DNA of 64,000 nucleotides, from positions 124,001 through 188,000 of the forward strand of contig JAKALM010000001.1 in NCBI GenBank assembly GCA_021824145.1. The letters are read 5' to 3'. Of this stretch, positions 9,789-18,638 are shown piece by piece. The notes beneath the pieces are model-generated. The model saw only the letters and a list, made by a program, of their open reading frames with translations, made no database searches and had not been told where the DNA came from. Origin of the DNA: Bacteroidota bacterium. GTDB lineage: Bacteria > Bacteroidota > Ignavibacteria > Ignavibacteriales > Ignavibacteriaceae. Made by a program: the position numbers and the translations under genes. Position 1 is the stretch's first letter, and every line of letters begins with the position of its first letter.

Positions 9789-10934
9789 ATGAAACGAATA
9801 AAATTATTTGTGATAATTCTGTTTACTGTATTTTTTTCCGGGCAGATTTTTTCTCTTCCTCGTTTCGCTTTAAGAATGGGAGCTCAATGCATCGACTGCC
9901 ACATAAATCCAACCGGCGGCGCAATGAGAAATAGAGGAGGATGGCATTACGGCTTAAGGGTACTTCCTTTAGTTTCACCTTACCAAAGAGATCAAGATCT
10001 TACAATGGATAACAACATTGGCAAGAATATTCAAATCGGCTTTGATTACCGCACTCAATATTTGTATTCGCAAGCGTTAAGCAAAACAACATTTCAAAAA
10101 ATGCAGGGCTCAATTTATTTAAACGCAAGAATTATGGACAGCATTGACATCTACGCAAACTACGATATTGTGAATGCATATTGGGAAGGTTTCGCTGTTG
10201 CACATATTCTACCTAACAGCAGTTACATTAAAGCCGGTACATTCGTTCCGGATTACGGAGTTTTAATTGATGACCATACAGCTTATACGCGCGGCGGAGA
10301 TATGGGATATTTATTTGCAACGAACACTCGGCAAGGATTAATTTTTGATCCGCGCTATAACATTACCGGCGTTGAAGTCGGCGCAAACATTTCTGATTAT
10401 GGTTTATTTACAGTGAGCGTTGGAAGTCCGGTTTCGCTTAATTTTAATTCTGATCCGACATACACAGCAAGCATACATTTTAATCCAGTTGTTGCAAATA
10501 AAATTGCGCTTATGTTTGGTGGTTCGTACTCAAACTTCATGGGTCCGTTAATTTATACTCAAGTTCCATCCGAGCATAAAGTAAATATGTTTGGTGGATT
10601 TCTCGGCTTTGGCGTTGGCAGCTTTACTTTGATCGGAGAATATGATGTTGCAAAAGATTATATTTTAACAGGTACAAACTCAACTGCGCAGATGGTTGAA
10701 GCATCTTATGTTTTGACAAAAGGATTAGAAGCCGTTGTTCGTTATGATAGATTCGATCCGAACACATCTGTAAGCAATGATGAAGTTTCAAGATTAAATG
10801 TTGGATTCAGTTTTTATCCTTACAGCTTTGTTGAAATTATTCCTGAATACAGATTCCAATTTCAAGCCGTTCCGCCGGGACAACCGAAACCAAAGAATGA
10901 TTCTGCACTTCTGCAATTTCATTTCTATTACTAG
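9789..10934 (+). CDS. Outer-membrane beta-barrel protein with N-terminal mono-heme CxxCH site
   Basis: 381 residues with a signal peptide (cleaved near residue 22). Directly after it comes one c-type heme site, C34-I-D-C37-H38, in a MGAQCIDCHINPTGGAMRNRG context, so covalent heme attachment in the periplasm is predicted. The remaining ~320 residues are alternating beta strands rich in Tyr and Phe, ending in LLQFHFYY, which looks like an outer-membrane barrel with an aromatic C-terminus. I recognise the CxxCHxxPxGGxxR context from outer-membrane electron-transfer-associated proteins of anaerobes, but cannot name a function. The start has a strong GGGAGG site. It is followed by a 24-base perfect palindrome. 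Confidence 0.75.
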   Translation: MKRIKLFVIILFTVFFSGQIFSLPRFALRMGAQCIDCHINPTGGAMRNRGGWHYGLRVLPLVSPYQRDQDLTMDNNIGKNIQIGFDYRTQYLYSQALSKTTFQKMQGSIYLNARIMDSIDIYANYDIVNAYWEGFAVAHILPNSSYIKAGTFVPDYGVLIDDHTAYTRGGDMGYLFATNTRQGLIFDPRYNITGVEVGANISDYGLFTVSVGSPVSLNFNSDPTYTASIHFNPVVANKIALMFGGSYSNFMGPLIYTQVPSEHKVNMFGGFLGFGVGSFTLIGEYDVAKDYILTGTNSTAQMVEASYVLTKGLEAVVRYDRFDPNTSVSNDEVSRLNVGFSFYPYSFVEIIPEYRFQFQAVPPGQPKPKNDSALLQFHFYY

Positions 10935-10954
10935 GATAAATTATTCTTCCATGT

Positions 10955-10978
10955 AGGCATTTGATTAATCAAATGCCT
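10955..10978 (+). terminator. 24-base perfect palindrome, probable terminator
   Basis: A perfect self-complementary sequence (AGGCATTTGATT and its complement) 20 bases after the stop of the heme-barrel gene. The following uridine tract is weak (AATTCTTT), so termination is plausible rather than certain. Confidence 0.55.
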
Positions 10979-10989
10979 GCAATTCTTTA

Positions 10990-11355
10990 ATGCTTAGCGC
11001 TAGGATGAGCTTAAAACTTTGGTTCGGTATTGATGCGAGCATGTATTTAAGCTATTCTCCCGAAACAGCGAGCAAGAAATATATAAGCAATCAAAGATCG
11101 TGCTTCTCAATTTATTTAAGTAAAGCTTTCATGGATCAGAAGTTGAAAGTAAATGTTTCTGTCCCAGATATTTTAAACAGCAATGTTTACGATAGACAAA
11201 CTTACGGAACAGATTTTTACATGCGCAGCAGCTATACAATGCTTAAAAGGCGCAGCATATCAATCGGCTTTACTTATATGATTAATAACTATAAGGAAAG
11301 ACAAGACAGAAATATTGACGATAGCAGAGACGCAAGCGGACAATCGATGAAGTGA
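10990..11355 (+). pseudogene. C-terminal remnant of a TonB-dependent receptor (outer-membrane beta-barrel)
   Basis: The frame encodes about 121 residues that look like only the last strands of an OMP_b-brl_3-type TonB-dependent receptor: strands around ASMYLSYSPET, a FMDQKLKVNVSVPDILNSNVYD strand-turn (families have KVxDIFNT here), then TMLKRRSISIGFTYMINNYKERQDR. In intact receptors the corresponding segment is preceded by a plug domain and hundreds of barrel residues. Here there is a stop just upstream, no signal peptide, and no Shine-Dalgarno. A typical terminator follows the stop. I read it as a 3' fragment left by deletion. The alternative is a short expressed protein, which is less likely. 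Confidence 0.6.
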
Positions 11356-11372
11356 AAAGAAATTTATTATTA

Positions 11373-11405
11373 TTAGCCCATAAATTAATTTACGGGCTAA
11401 TTTTT
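11373..11405 (+). terminator. Intrinsic terminator after the receptor remnant
   Basis: TTAGCCC (11373-11379) pairs with GGGCTAA (11394-11400), extended by the inner AT palindrome, followed by TTTTT. It retains the position expected for the lost receptor gene. Confidence 0.8.
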
Positions 11406-11475
11406 ACTATACCCAATAAAATCATTCCTCTATTTCTTCCCTTGCAGCCTCAATGGAATTTACTATTTTTGAATT

Positions 11476-13326
11476 ATGTTGAAGAAAATTTTTGCAGCAA
11501 TAGTTTTTATCTCAAGTTTTGCTTTAGCGCAGATTGATCAAAGCAATCAATACATGCTTGCGCAAAGTTATGTGCAAGCTGCAATGTATGAAAAAGCAAA
11601 ACCAATTTTGGAAAACCTTTACCATAATCAGCCGGGCAATTACGAATATTTCCGCTCACTTAATGAAGTTTACACTCAGCTTAAAGATTACGATGCTTCA
11701 ATCGCATTGATTGAAGATAAATTGAAAACTTCTTCTCAAGATATTAATCTTTATGGTATGCTTGGGTCTACATACTATCTTAAAGGCAACGATAAAAAAG
11801 CTTTTGAAGTTTGGGATAATGCATTAGCAGCTTTGCCTCAAACCGAAGTGAATTATAGAGTGATTGCTAATTACGCTATCGAACGGCGGACATTTGATAA
11901 GGCAATTCAGTATTTAAAGAAAGGACAAGACATTTCAAGCAATCCAATTTATTTTGCTTACGATCTTGCAAATCTTTATTCACTTACTATGCAATTCAAA
12001 GATGCAACTGAAGAATATTGTATGATACTTTCGCAAAATCCAAATCAGCTTAATATTGTTGAAAGTAAGATAATGGGATATATTGCCAAGCCAGGCGCAC
12101 TGCAAACTTCATTGCCTGTAGTAGAAAAATATTCGAACAGTGAAAATATTAATTTCAAATTTCTTTTGGCAAGGTTTTATATTGAAGAAAAATCATATGA
12201 TAAAGCATTCGATATTTATGAAAAAATTGATGCTGTTCAAAATGATCAGGGAGCACAACTGCTTGGCTTTGCGCAGTTTTTATTTGGAGATAAAATTTTC
12301 AAAACTGCTTCGGATGTTTACAACGAGATAATAAATAAATATCCTAATTCGCCATATACTCCAACAGCAAAACTTGGATTAGCAAAAACACTTGAAGCAC
12401 TTTTTGAAGAAGAAAATGCTGCTAAAATTCCAACTTGGAAACCTTACTATGAAACTCCCAAATTCAATTCAGAACAAATTGATAAAATAATTTCTGCTTA
12501 TTTAGAGATTACAAAAATTTATCCACATTCTGAAGTTGCAAACGAAGCTTTACTAAGAATTGGTGAGCTTAAATTGTCCAAGCAAGGAAAAATTTCTGAA
12601 GCGGAAGGATATTTTAATAATATCATAACCGATTCACCGCTTTCACAATATGCTGCTGATGCTTATCTTGATTTAGCAAAGGCATCAATACTCAACAATA
12701 ATTTGGATAAAGCTGCATCATATTATTTGAAGATTACGACAACAGGAAGATATCCTGATGATAAAAAGAATATTGCAACTTACCGGCTTGCAAGAATTTA
12801 TTTCTACAAAGGAGATTTTGAAAAAACAAAAGAATATTTGAAGGATATGCTTGATAATTTAGGTAATAATTCTGCAAACGATGCTTTGGAGCTTTCTCTT
12901 CTATTGAACACTTCGCAGAATGATTCGTCTAACCTTGCGGTGTTTGCATCTGCGGAGCTTCTTTCTGAACAAAACAAGTTTAATGAAGCTTATGATAAGT
13001 TTAAAATAGTTACTTCCGATCCGAATAAATTGATGCTTCAAAATTTGGCAAGTTTAAGAGAAGCTGAAATGGAATTGGCAGAAAATAATATTGATAGTTC
13101 AATCGCTCATTTTCAAAAGATTGTTAATGACAATGACAAAAACATTTATGCCGATAAAGCGTTATATTTATTAGGTCAAATTTATGAGTACGGTAAAAAC
13201 GATAAGGAAAATGCAGTTGCGAGTTACGAAAATTTACTTGCAAAATTCCCAAACTCATTATATCTTGATCAGGCAAGGGCTGAAATAATTAAATTGAAAG
13301 ACATCAAAACAAATAGAATAGACTAA
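11476..13326 (+). CDS. Secreted TPR-repeat protein
   Basis: 616 residues with a signal peptide (MLKKIFAAIVFISSFALAQ). The body is a series of tetratricopeptide repeats from about residue 25 to the C-terminus (for example MLAQSYVQAAMYEKAKPILE, GMLGSTYYLKGNDKKAFEVW, ALYLLGQIYEYGKNDKENAV), suggesting a periplasmic or outer-membrane-facing scaffold. Repeats of the YbgF/BamD kind (YPNSPYTPTAKLGLA) occur in the middle. The stop is 3 bases before the clpX start, so the two genes are probably cotranscribed and translationally coupled. Binding partner unknown. Confidence 0.85.
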   Translation: MLKKIFAAIVFISSFALAQIDQSNQYMLAQSYVQAAMYEKAKPILENLYHNQPGNYEYFRSLNEVYTQLKDYDASIALIEDKLKTSSQDINLYGMLGSTYYLKGNDKKAFEVWDNALAALPQTEVNYRVIANYAIERRTFDKAIQYLKKGQDISSNPIYFAYDLANLYSLTMQFKDATEEYCMILSQNPNQLNIVESKIMGYIAKPGALQTSLPVVEKYSNSENINFKFLLARFYIEEKSYDKAFDIYEKIDAVQNDQGAQLLGFAQFLFGDKIFKTASDVYNEIINKYPNSPYTPTAKLGLAKTLEALFEEENAAKIPTWKPYYETPKFNSEQIDKIISAYLEITKIYPHSEVANEALLRIGELKLSKQGKISEAEGYFNNIITDSPLSQYAADAYLDLAKASILNNNLDKAASYYLKITTTGRYPDDKKNIATYRLARIYFYKGDFEKTKEYLKDMLDNLGNNSANDALELSLLLNTSQNDSSNLAVFASAELLSEQNKFNEAYDKFKIVTSDPNKLMLQNLASLREAEMELAENNIDSSIAHFQKIVNDNDKNIYADKALYLLGQIYEYGKNDKENAVASYENLLAKFPNSLYLDQARAEIIKLKDIKTNRID

Positions 13327-13329
13327 ATA

Positions 13330-14580
13330 ATGGCAAAGAAACAAAATCAAAAACTAGTTAAATGTTCATTTTGCGGAAGAGATGGAAGTGAAGTCGGAAG
13401 CATGATTGCTGGTCCAGATGTTTATATTTGCGATATCTGTATTACCAGCAGTGTTGATATATTAAAAAATAATTTAGCTGCATATAATTACAAATCGAAA
13501 AATTCATTATTGCAATCTCCATCCGCAATTAAAAAAACTTTGGACGAATATGTAATAGGACAAGACAAAGCAAAGAAAATACTTTCGGTTGCTGTTTATA
13601 ATCATTATAAAAGAATTAATTCTAAAACTTCATTCTTTGAACTTGATGATGTTGAAATTGAAAAGAGCAATATTCTGCTTATCGGACCAACCGGAGTTGG
13701 TAAAACTTTACTTGCTCAAACACTTGCAAAAATTCTGGATGTTCCATTTGCAATTGCCGACGCGACAACTCTTACAGAAGCTGGCTATGTAGGCGATGAT
13801 GTTGAAACGGTACTTGTTCATCTTCTACAAGCTGCAGATTATAATTTGGAACGAGCGCAAAAAGGAATTGTTTATATTGATGAGATAGACAAGATTGCAA
13901 GAAAAAGTGAGAGCACTTCAATTACAAGAGATGTTTCTGGTGAAGGAGTTCAGCAGGCGCTGTTAAAAATTTTGGAGGGAACAGTTGCTGGTGTTCCTCC
14001 CAAAGGCGGAAGAAAACATCCTGAACAAAGTTTAATAAACGTTGATACAAAAAATATTTTATTTATTGTCGGCGGAGCTTTTGAAGGAATTGATAAAATA
14101 ATAGCCGCAAGAATAAATAAAAATAAAATGGGTTTTACTTCTGACGGAATAAAAGGCAAGACCGAAGGTGAAGATCTTTTGAAATACATTTTACCGGAAG
14201 ATCTTCTTCGATTCGGATTAATTCCGGAACTCATCGGAAGAATTCCTGTTATTGCTCCTCTTCAACCACTTTCTGAAGAAGCATTAAAAAGCATCTTAGT
14301 TGAACCAAGGAATGCAATTCTTAAACAATACAAAAAACTATTTTTGCTTGAAGGGATTGAACTTGAATTCGATCCTTTGGCAATAGATGCTGTTGTCGGC
14401 AAAGCGATGGCTCGGAAAACCGGTGCAAGGGCGCTTCGATCAATTGTTGAAGATTTTATGCTTGATGTAATGTACGATTTACCAGGCAAAGAAAAAGTTG
14501 ATAAATGTATTATTACAAAAGATGTAGTTGAAAAAGGTTCTGAACCAATATTTATTGAAGCTGATAGAAAATCTGCATAA
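13330..14580 (+). CDS. clpX: ATP-dependent Clp protease ATP-binding subunit ClpX
   Basis: 416 residues, full length. AAA+ unfoldase that feeds tagged or misfolded proteins to ClpP. N-terminal zinc-binding domain with C12, C15, C34 and C37; Walker A GPTGVGKT at 119-126; pore loop GYVGDD; Walker [11 protein letters not shown]; sensor and C-terminal small domain ([16 protein letters not shown]). It follows the TPR gene by 3 bases and is closed by a strong terminator. clpP and tig, its usual neighbours, are not in the window, so the context is atypical. Confidence 0.97.
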   Translation: MAKKQNQKLVKCSFCGRDGSEVGSMIAGPDVYICDICITSSVDILKNNLAAYNYKSKNSLLQSPSAIKKTLDEYVIGQDKAKKILSVAVYNHYKRINSKTSFFELDDVEIEKSNILLIGPTGVGKTLLAQTLAKILDVPFAIADATTLTEAGYVGDDVETVLVHLLQAADYNLERAQKGIVYIDEIDKIARKSESTSITRDVSGEGVQQALLKILEGTVAGVPPKGGRKHPEQSLINVDTKNILFIVGGAFEGIDKIIAARINKNKMGFTSDGIKGKTEGEDLLKYILPEDLLRFGLIPELIGRIPVIAPLQPLSEEALKSILVEPRNAILKQYKKLFLLEGIELEFDPLAIDAVVGKAMARKTGARALRSIVEDFMLDVMYDLPGKEKVDKCIITKDVVEKGSEPIFIEADRKSA

Positions 14581-14610
14581 ATAATTTAATAATTATGTAA
14601 CATGTTTTTT

Positions 14611-14640
14611 AAGGCGATCTAAAAGATCGCCTTTAATTTT
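14611..14640 (+). terminator. Intrinsic terminator of clpX
   Basis: AAGGCGATCT (14611-14620) pairs with AGATCGCCTT (14624-14633), three-base loop, then TAATTTT. It lies 30 bases after the clpX stop. Confidence 0.92.
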
Positions 14641-14658
14641 AAAGATTATTGGTGTGTT

Positions 14659-15915
14659 ATGTTGAAGAAAATTTTGTTAATCCTTTCCTTAATTCCAATC
14701 TATGCGTATTCTCAGGCAAAAATTTTAATTTATATGGATCTTAAACAAACTGATCATTTGAGAGCATACGGAATTACTTTCCATGCGTTGGAGCGCGGTG
14801 AAAAAGCCGATTGGCTTTTAAATTATCGCGGCGGCTCATTCATGCTTGATTATACAAATCAATCTGCTAACGAATGCCGAGTTGAAGGAGTTGCCTTTGA
14901 TGAGCTATCAACTTCACAAGCATCTGAAATTTATTCAACAGTTCAAAGTGATGATAATAATATGTCCGTTGTTCGCTTGGAGAAAGCACCCAAAATTGCT
15001 GTTTATGTCCCACCAAGTTTTCATCCTTGGGATGATGCTGTTACTCTTGCGCTCGATTATGCAAAAATTCCTTACACAAAAATTTGGAATGATGAAATTC
15101 TGCGCGGCGATCTATCAAAATATGATTGGCTTCATCTTCATCACGAAGATTTTACAGGACAATATGGAAAATTTTATGCAAGCTTTAGCAATGCTCAATG
15201 GTATATTGACAATCAGCTGCAATACGAAGCAGACGCAAAGAAAAATGGCTTTAAAAAAGTATCAGATATGATGAAAGCTGTGGCGCAAGATATAAAAAAT
15301 TATGTTGGTAATGGCGGATTTCTTTTTGCGATGTGTTCGGCTACAGATACATTTGATATTGCACTCGCTGCGGAACATACTGATATTTGTGCTTCGATGT
15401 TTGACGGCGATCCAGCTGATCCGGACGCACAACAAAAATTAGATTTTTCAAACACTCTAGCTTTTACAAACTTCAAGCTTGAAATGAATCCTTACGTTTA
15501 TTCATTTAGCAATATTAACATTCAGCCGAGTGAAGTTGGAAGTCCTGATAATGATTATTTCACTTTATTTGATTTTTCGGCAAAGTACGATCCGGTTCCT
15601 TGCATGCTGACTCAAGATCATGTAAATGTTATTCATGGATTTATGGGGCAGACGACTGGATTTCACAAAGAAGTGATTAAAAAATCTGTAATCATTTTAG
15701 CTGAGCGCCAAGGAACAGATCAAGTAAAATATATTCATGGAAATTATGGCAGAGGAACCTTCACATTTTATGGCGGCCACGATCCCGAAGCTTACCAACA
15801 CCTTGTTGGAGATCCGCCAACCGATTTATCACTTCACAAAAATTCGCCAGGTTATAGATTAATTCTAAACAATGTTTTGTTTCCAGCAGCAAAAAAGAAA
15901 GAGCAAAAAACTTAA
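14659..15915 (+). CDS. Secreted conserved protein (asparagine synthetase B-like in Bacteroidota annotations), function uncertain
   Basis: 418 residues with a signal peptide (MLKKILLILSLIPIYAYSQ). The start of the mature protein (KILIYMDLKQTDHLRAYGITF) and RGGSFMLDY belong to a family that, as far as I recall, is labelled asparagine synthetase B in Bacteroidota genomes. I see neither an N-terminal Cys nucleophile after Met nor the ATP-pyrophosphatase SGGxDS loop of AsnB, and the protein is exported, so that label is doubtful. The middle (KIAVYVPPSFHPWDDAVTLALDYAKIPY) and GNGGFLFAMCSATD suggest a class I glutamine-amidotransferase-like fold. It stands alone after the clpX terminator. Confidence 0.6.
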   Translation: MLKKILLILSLIPIYAYSQAKILIYMDLKQTDHLRAYGITFHALERGEKADWLLNYRGGSFMLDYTNQSANECRVEGVAFDELSTSQASEIYSTVQSDDNNMSVVRLEKAPKIAVYVPPSFHPWDDAVTLALDYAKIPYTKIWNDEILRGDLSKYDWLHLHHEDFTGQYGKFYASFSNAQWYIDNQLQYEADAKKNGFKKVSDMMKAVAQDIKNYVGNGGFLFAMCSATDTFDIALAAEHTDICASMFDGDPADPDAQQKLDFSNTLAFTNFKLEMNPYVYSFSNINIQPSEVGSPDNDYFTLFDFSAKYDPVPCMLTQDHVNVIHGFMGQTTGFHKEVIKKSVIILAERQGTDQVKYIHGNYGRGTFTFYGGHDPEAYQHLVGDPPTDLSLHKNSPGYRLILNNVLFPAAKKKEQKT

Positions 15916-16009
15916 AATAAGTTTTTACTTGTCGTTGTAATTAAGAATGGCTAATTTTTCAAAGAAGAATTGTTGAATCAAATACTCAGAAATCATTTAA
16001 GCAAATTTT

Positions 16010-16666
16010 ATGAAATCAATCAGAATAAGAAATTCGTCAAAAGAAATTCCCATAGGCAAAATAGTTTGCGTTGGAAGAAATTATGCTGAACATGCAAAAG
16101 AATTAGGTAATGAAATTCCAGAAAAGCCGGTTATATTTTTGAAGCCTGCTTCCTCTGTAATTTATTCAGGAGATAAAATTGTTTATCCAGCTTTTTCAAA
16201 TGAAATGCATCATGAAACTGAATTAGTTTTACTCATAGGGAAAAAAATTAAAGACGCAGATGAAAAAATATCTGAAGTGGCAATTGCCGGTTATGGTTTA
16301 GGATTGGATATGACTTTAAGGGATGTGCAAAACGAATTGAAGAAAAAGGGCCATCCATGGACTATTGCAAAATGCTTCGATACTTCGGCTGTGCTTTCTG
16401 ATTTTGTTCTCAAAGAAAATTTTCATTTAACTTTGGATGAGGAAATTTCATTAACAGTAAATGGTGAACTGAGGCAAAAAGAAAAATTAAATATGATGTT
16501 GTTCCCACCAATTAAAATCGTACAATATATTTCTTCTTTAATGACTTTAGAAGAAGGTGATTTAATTTTTACCGGCACGCCAAAAGGAGTTAGTAAAGTT
16601 GAACGCGGAGACAAGCTGCATGCGGAAATTTCTGGAATGACTTATTTGGACTGCAGTGTTTCGTAA
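16010..16666 (+). CDS. Fumarylacetoacetate hydrolase family protein (acylpyruvase/FAHD1-like)
   Basis: 218 residues, the size of the short FAHD1/YcgM-type members, which hydrolyse acylpyruvates or decarboxylate oxaloacetate. The divalent-metal ligands are visible as E69 and E71 in HHETELV and D100 in GLGLDMTLRD. Other family segments: CVGRNYAEHAKELGN, PVIFLKPASSV, FTGTPKGVSKVERGD. No pathway partner is adjacent, so the physiological substrate is not determined. It ends 10 bases before the convergent ruvA stop. Confidence 0.9.
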   Translation: MKSIRIRNSSKEIPIGKIVCVGRNYAEHAKELGNEIPEKPVIFLKPASSVIYSGDKIVYPAFSNEMHHETELVLLIGKKIKDADEKISEVAIAGYGLGLDMTLRDVQNELKKKGHPWTIAKCFDTSAVLSDFVLKENFHLTLDEEISLTVNGELRQKEKLNMMLFPPIKIVQYISSLMTLEEGDLIFTGTPKGVSKVERGDKLHAEISGMTYLDCSVS

Positions 16667-16676
16667 TTAAAAAATT

Positions 16677-17258
16677 TTAGCGATTTAAAATGCTTAAAGA
16701 TTTTTTTATTAAATCTTCTAATGCAGAGTTAGGTTCTTCAACTAAAATATCTCTAACAACTTTTTCCGCAAGTTTAGAATTGTAACCAAGTGTTGTTAAT
16801 GCGGCAACAGCTTCATTTTTAATGTTGAACGGAATTTCAATTCCACCTTCTTCAGAAATCATTTCCACTTTTGACCGCAATTCAAGAACTAAACGCTCGG
16901 CAGTTTTTCTTCCAATTCCAGGAACTGCGATAATTCTTGAGTAATCTGCTGATTGAATTGCTCTTTTTAATTCATCAGTTTTTATCCCTGATAAAATACT
17001 TAATGCTATTTTGGGTCCAATTCCGTTAACAGAAATAAGCAGTTCAAACATTTCTTTTTCAGATTCTTCAGAAAATCCAAAGAGTGTAATTGAATCTTCC
17101 TTTACACTCATGTGAATAAATAATGAAGCGGATTCTTTTCCTGTAATTTTTTCAAAAGTATTTATTGAAATGTTTACTAAGTAACCAACTCCATTTACAT
17201 CCAGCAAAATTTTTGTTGGTTTAGCCGATAATATTTTTCCATTTAAATAACCGATCAT
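16677..17258 (-). CDS. ruvA: Holliday junction branch migration protein RuvA
   Basis: 193 residues from the ATG at 17258 (MIGYLNGKIL, the usual RuvA start); a TTG nine bases upstream is in frame but less likely. RuvA binds four-way junctions and positions the RuvB helicase. N-terminal OB fold, central helix-hairpin-helix motifs (LISVNGIGPKIALSIL and IIAVPGIGRKTAERLVLEL) and a C-terminal RuvB-binding domain (EAVAALTTLGYNSKLAEKVV). It is downstream of ruvC by 27 bases. ruvB is not in the window. Confidence 0.96.
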   Translation of the reverse strand: MIGYLNGKILSAKPTKILLDVNGVGYLVNISINTFEKITGKESASLFIHMSVKEDSITLFGFSEESEKEMFELLISVNGIGPKIALSILSGIKTDELKRAIQSADYSRIIAVPGIGRKTAERLVLELRSKVEMISEEGGIEIPFNIKNEAVAALTTLGYNSKLAEKVVRDILVEEPNSALEDLIKKSLSILNR

Positions 17259-17285
17259 ATTTTTCAATCAAATATTTTTTGGAAT

Positions 17286-17825
17286 TCAATTTTTTATAAC
17301 TCGTTCCGGGTAAGCCTCAATAAATGATTTCCAATCTTTACTTTTCTTCACAAATGATCTCATCCTGAATGCATGACAAAGAGCCACAGCTAAAGCATCA
17401 CTTTCATCAAATCGCATTTTATCGTTTTTGATTTCCAATATTGTTCTGATCATATAATTTACTTGCTCTTTTGATGCTGCGCCTGTGCCGACAACTGATT
17501 TTTTTATTTCCCTTGGTGAATATTCACTTGTGGGAATATTATTATGAACTGCGGCTAAAATAGAAACGCCACGAGCATATCCAATCTTCATTGCTGATTG
17601 AACATTCTTTCCATAAAATGCTGTTTCAATTGCAAATTCATCTGGCTTGTATGTTTTAATAATTTTATCCAACTCGTTATAAATAATTTCAAGTTTCTGA
17701 GGAAGAAGCTTTGTTGAAGGAAGTTTTATTAATCCATTTTTTATGCGATTAAAATTATTTTTACTTTGATTGATTATTCCGAATCCAGTATAATTGGTTC
17801 CGGGATCAACGCCAAGAATAATCAT
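17286..17825 (-). CDS. ruvC: Holliday junction resolvase RuvC
   Basis: 179 residues. Endonuclease that cuts Holliday junctions symmetrically. All four acidic active-site residues are visible: D7 (GVDPG), E67 (AIETAF), D140 and D143 (RFDESDAL). The ATG at 17825 gives the canonical MIILGVDPGTNYTG start. It lies downstream of yebC, but an intrinsic-terminator-like hairpin stands between them, so ruvCA may have its own promoter or be attenuated. Confidence 0.96.
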   Translation of the reverse strand: MIILGVDPGTNYTGFGIINQSKNNFNRIKNGLIKLPSTKLLPQKLEIIYNELDKIIKTYKPDEFAIETAFYGKNVQSAMKIGYARGVSILAAVHNNIPTSEYSPREIKKSVVGTGAASKEQVNYMIRTILEIKNDKMRFDESDALAVALCHAFRMRSFVKKSKDWKSFIEAYPERVIKN

Positions 17826-17844
17826 TTAACAAGTCAGTTGATTT

Positions 17845-17876
17845 TAAAAATAAATGGGCTTTTAAATTAAAGCCCA
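17845..17876 (-). terminator. Terminator-like hairpin between yebC and ruvC
   Basis: Read on the minus strand, TGGGCTTT (17876-17869) pairs with AAAGCCCA (17862-17855) around a six-base loop, then TTTATTTTTA. It stands 11 bases after the yebC stop and 20-30 bases before the ruvC start. Confidence 0.8.
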
Positions 17877-17886
17877 ATAAATAAAT

Positions 17887-18627
17887 TTAATTGCTTAGAG
17901 AAGATTCATCAATATCTGCATTGGTATAAACATTTTGTACGTCATCGCAGTCTTCAAGAGATTCTATTAACTTTGATACTTTTTCAGCGTCTTCGCCTGT
18001 AACACGAATGAAATTTTTAGCTATCCATTGAAGCGAAGCGTTTTCTACTGTTAGTCCTTTATCAAGCAAAGCTTTTCGAACTGGCTCAAAGGATTCAATT
18101 GCAGATTGAACAACGTAATATTCATCTTCGGTCTGTAAATCTTCAGCTCCAGCTTCAAGGATGATTTCCATTATTTCATCTTCAGTTTTGTTTTGCTTTG
18201 GAAGAGTAACAACGCCTTTTTTATCAAACATCCACGCAACAGATCCGTTTTCACCCATACTGCCGCCGCCTTTGCTAAATAGATGCCTTACTTCAGCAAC
18301 TGTTCTGTTTTTATTATCGGTTGCAACTTCAACAACAACAGCAACGCCTGCGGGTCCGTAACCTTCGTAAGTTAATTCATGATAAGTTACGCCTTCCAGT
18401 TCACCTGTAGCTTTTTTAATTGCGCGTTCAATATTGTCCGCCGGCATATTAACAGATTTTGCATTGTCGATTGCAAGTCGTAAGCGTGGATTACCATTCG
18501 GATCTCCGCCTCCTTCTCTTGCTGCAATAGTAATTTCTTTAATAATTTTTGTGAAAGCCTTACCGCGTTTTGCATCGATAGCAGCTTTTTTTCTTTTTGT
18601 GGTTGCCCATTTAGAATGACCTGACAT
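17887..18627 (-). CDS. yebC: YebC/PmpR-family protein
   Basis: 246 residues, full length, starting with the conserved [23 protein letters not shown]. Further family segments are [20 protein letters not shown]-like (residues ~47-62), [10 protein letters not shown] and [18 protein letters not shown]. The family has been described as transcriptional regulators and, more recently, as factors that relieve ribosome stalling; which applies here cannot be read from sequence. It lies 11 bases after recJ and ahead of ruvC-ruvA, the widespread yebC-ruvCA arrangement. Confidence 0.95.
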   Translation of the reverse strand: MSGHSKWATTKRKKAAIDAKRGKAFTKIIKEITIAAREGGGDPNGNPRLRLAIDNAKSVNMPADNIERAIKKATGELEGVTYHELTYEGYGPAGVAVVVEVATDNKNRTVAEVRHLFSKGGGSMGENGSVAWMFDKKGVVTLPKQNKTEDEIMEIILEAGAEDLQTEDEYYVVQSAIESFEPVRKALLDKGLTVENASLQWIAKNFIRVTGEDAEKVSKLIESLEDCDDVQNVYTNADIDESSLSN

Positions 18628-18638
18628 TTATCTTACTC

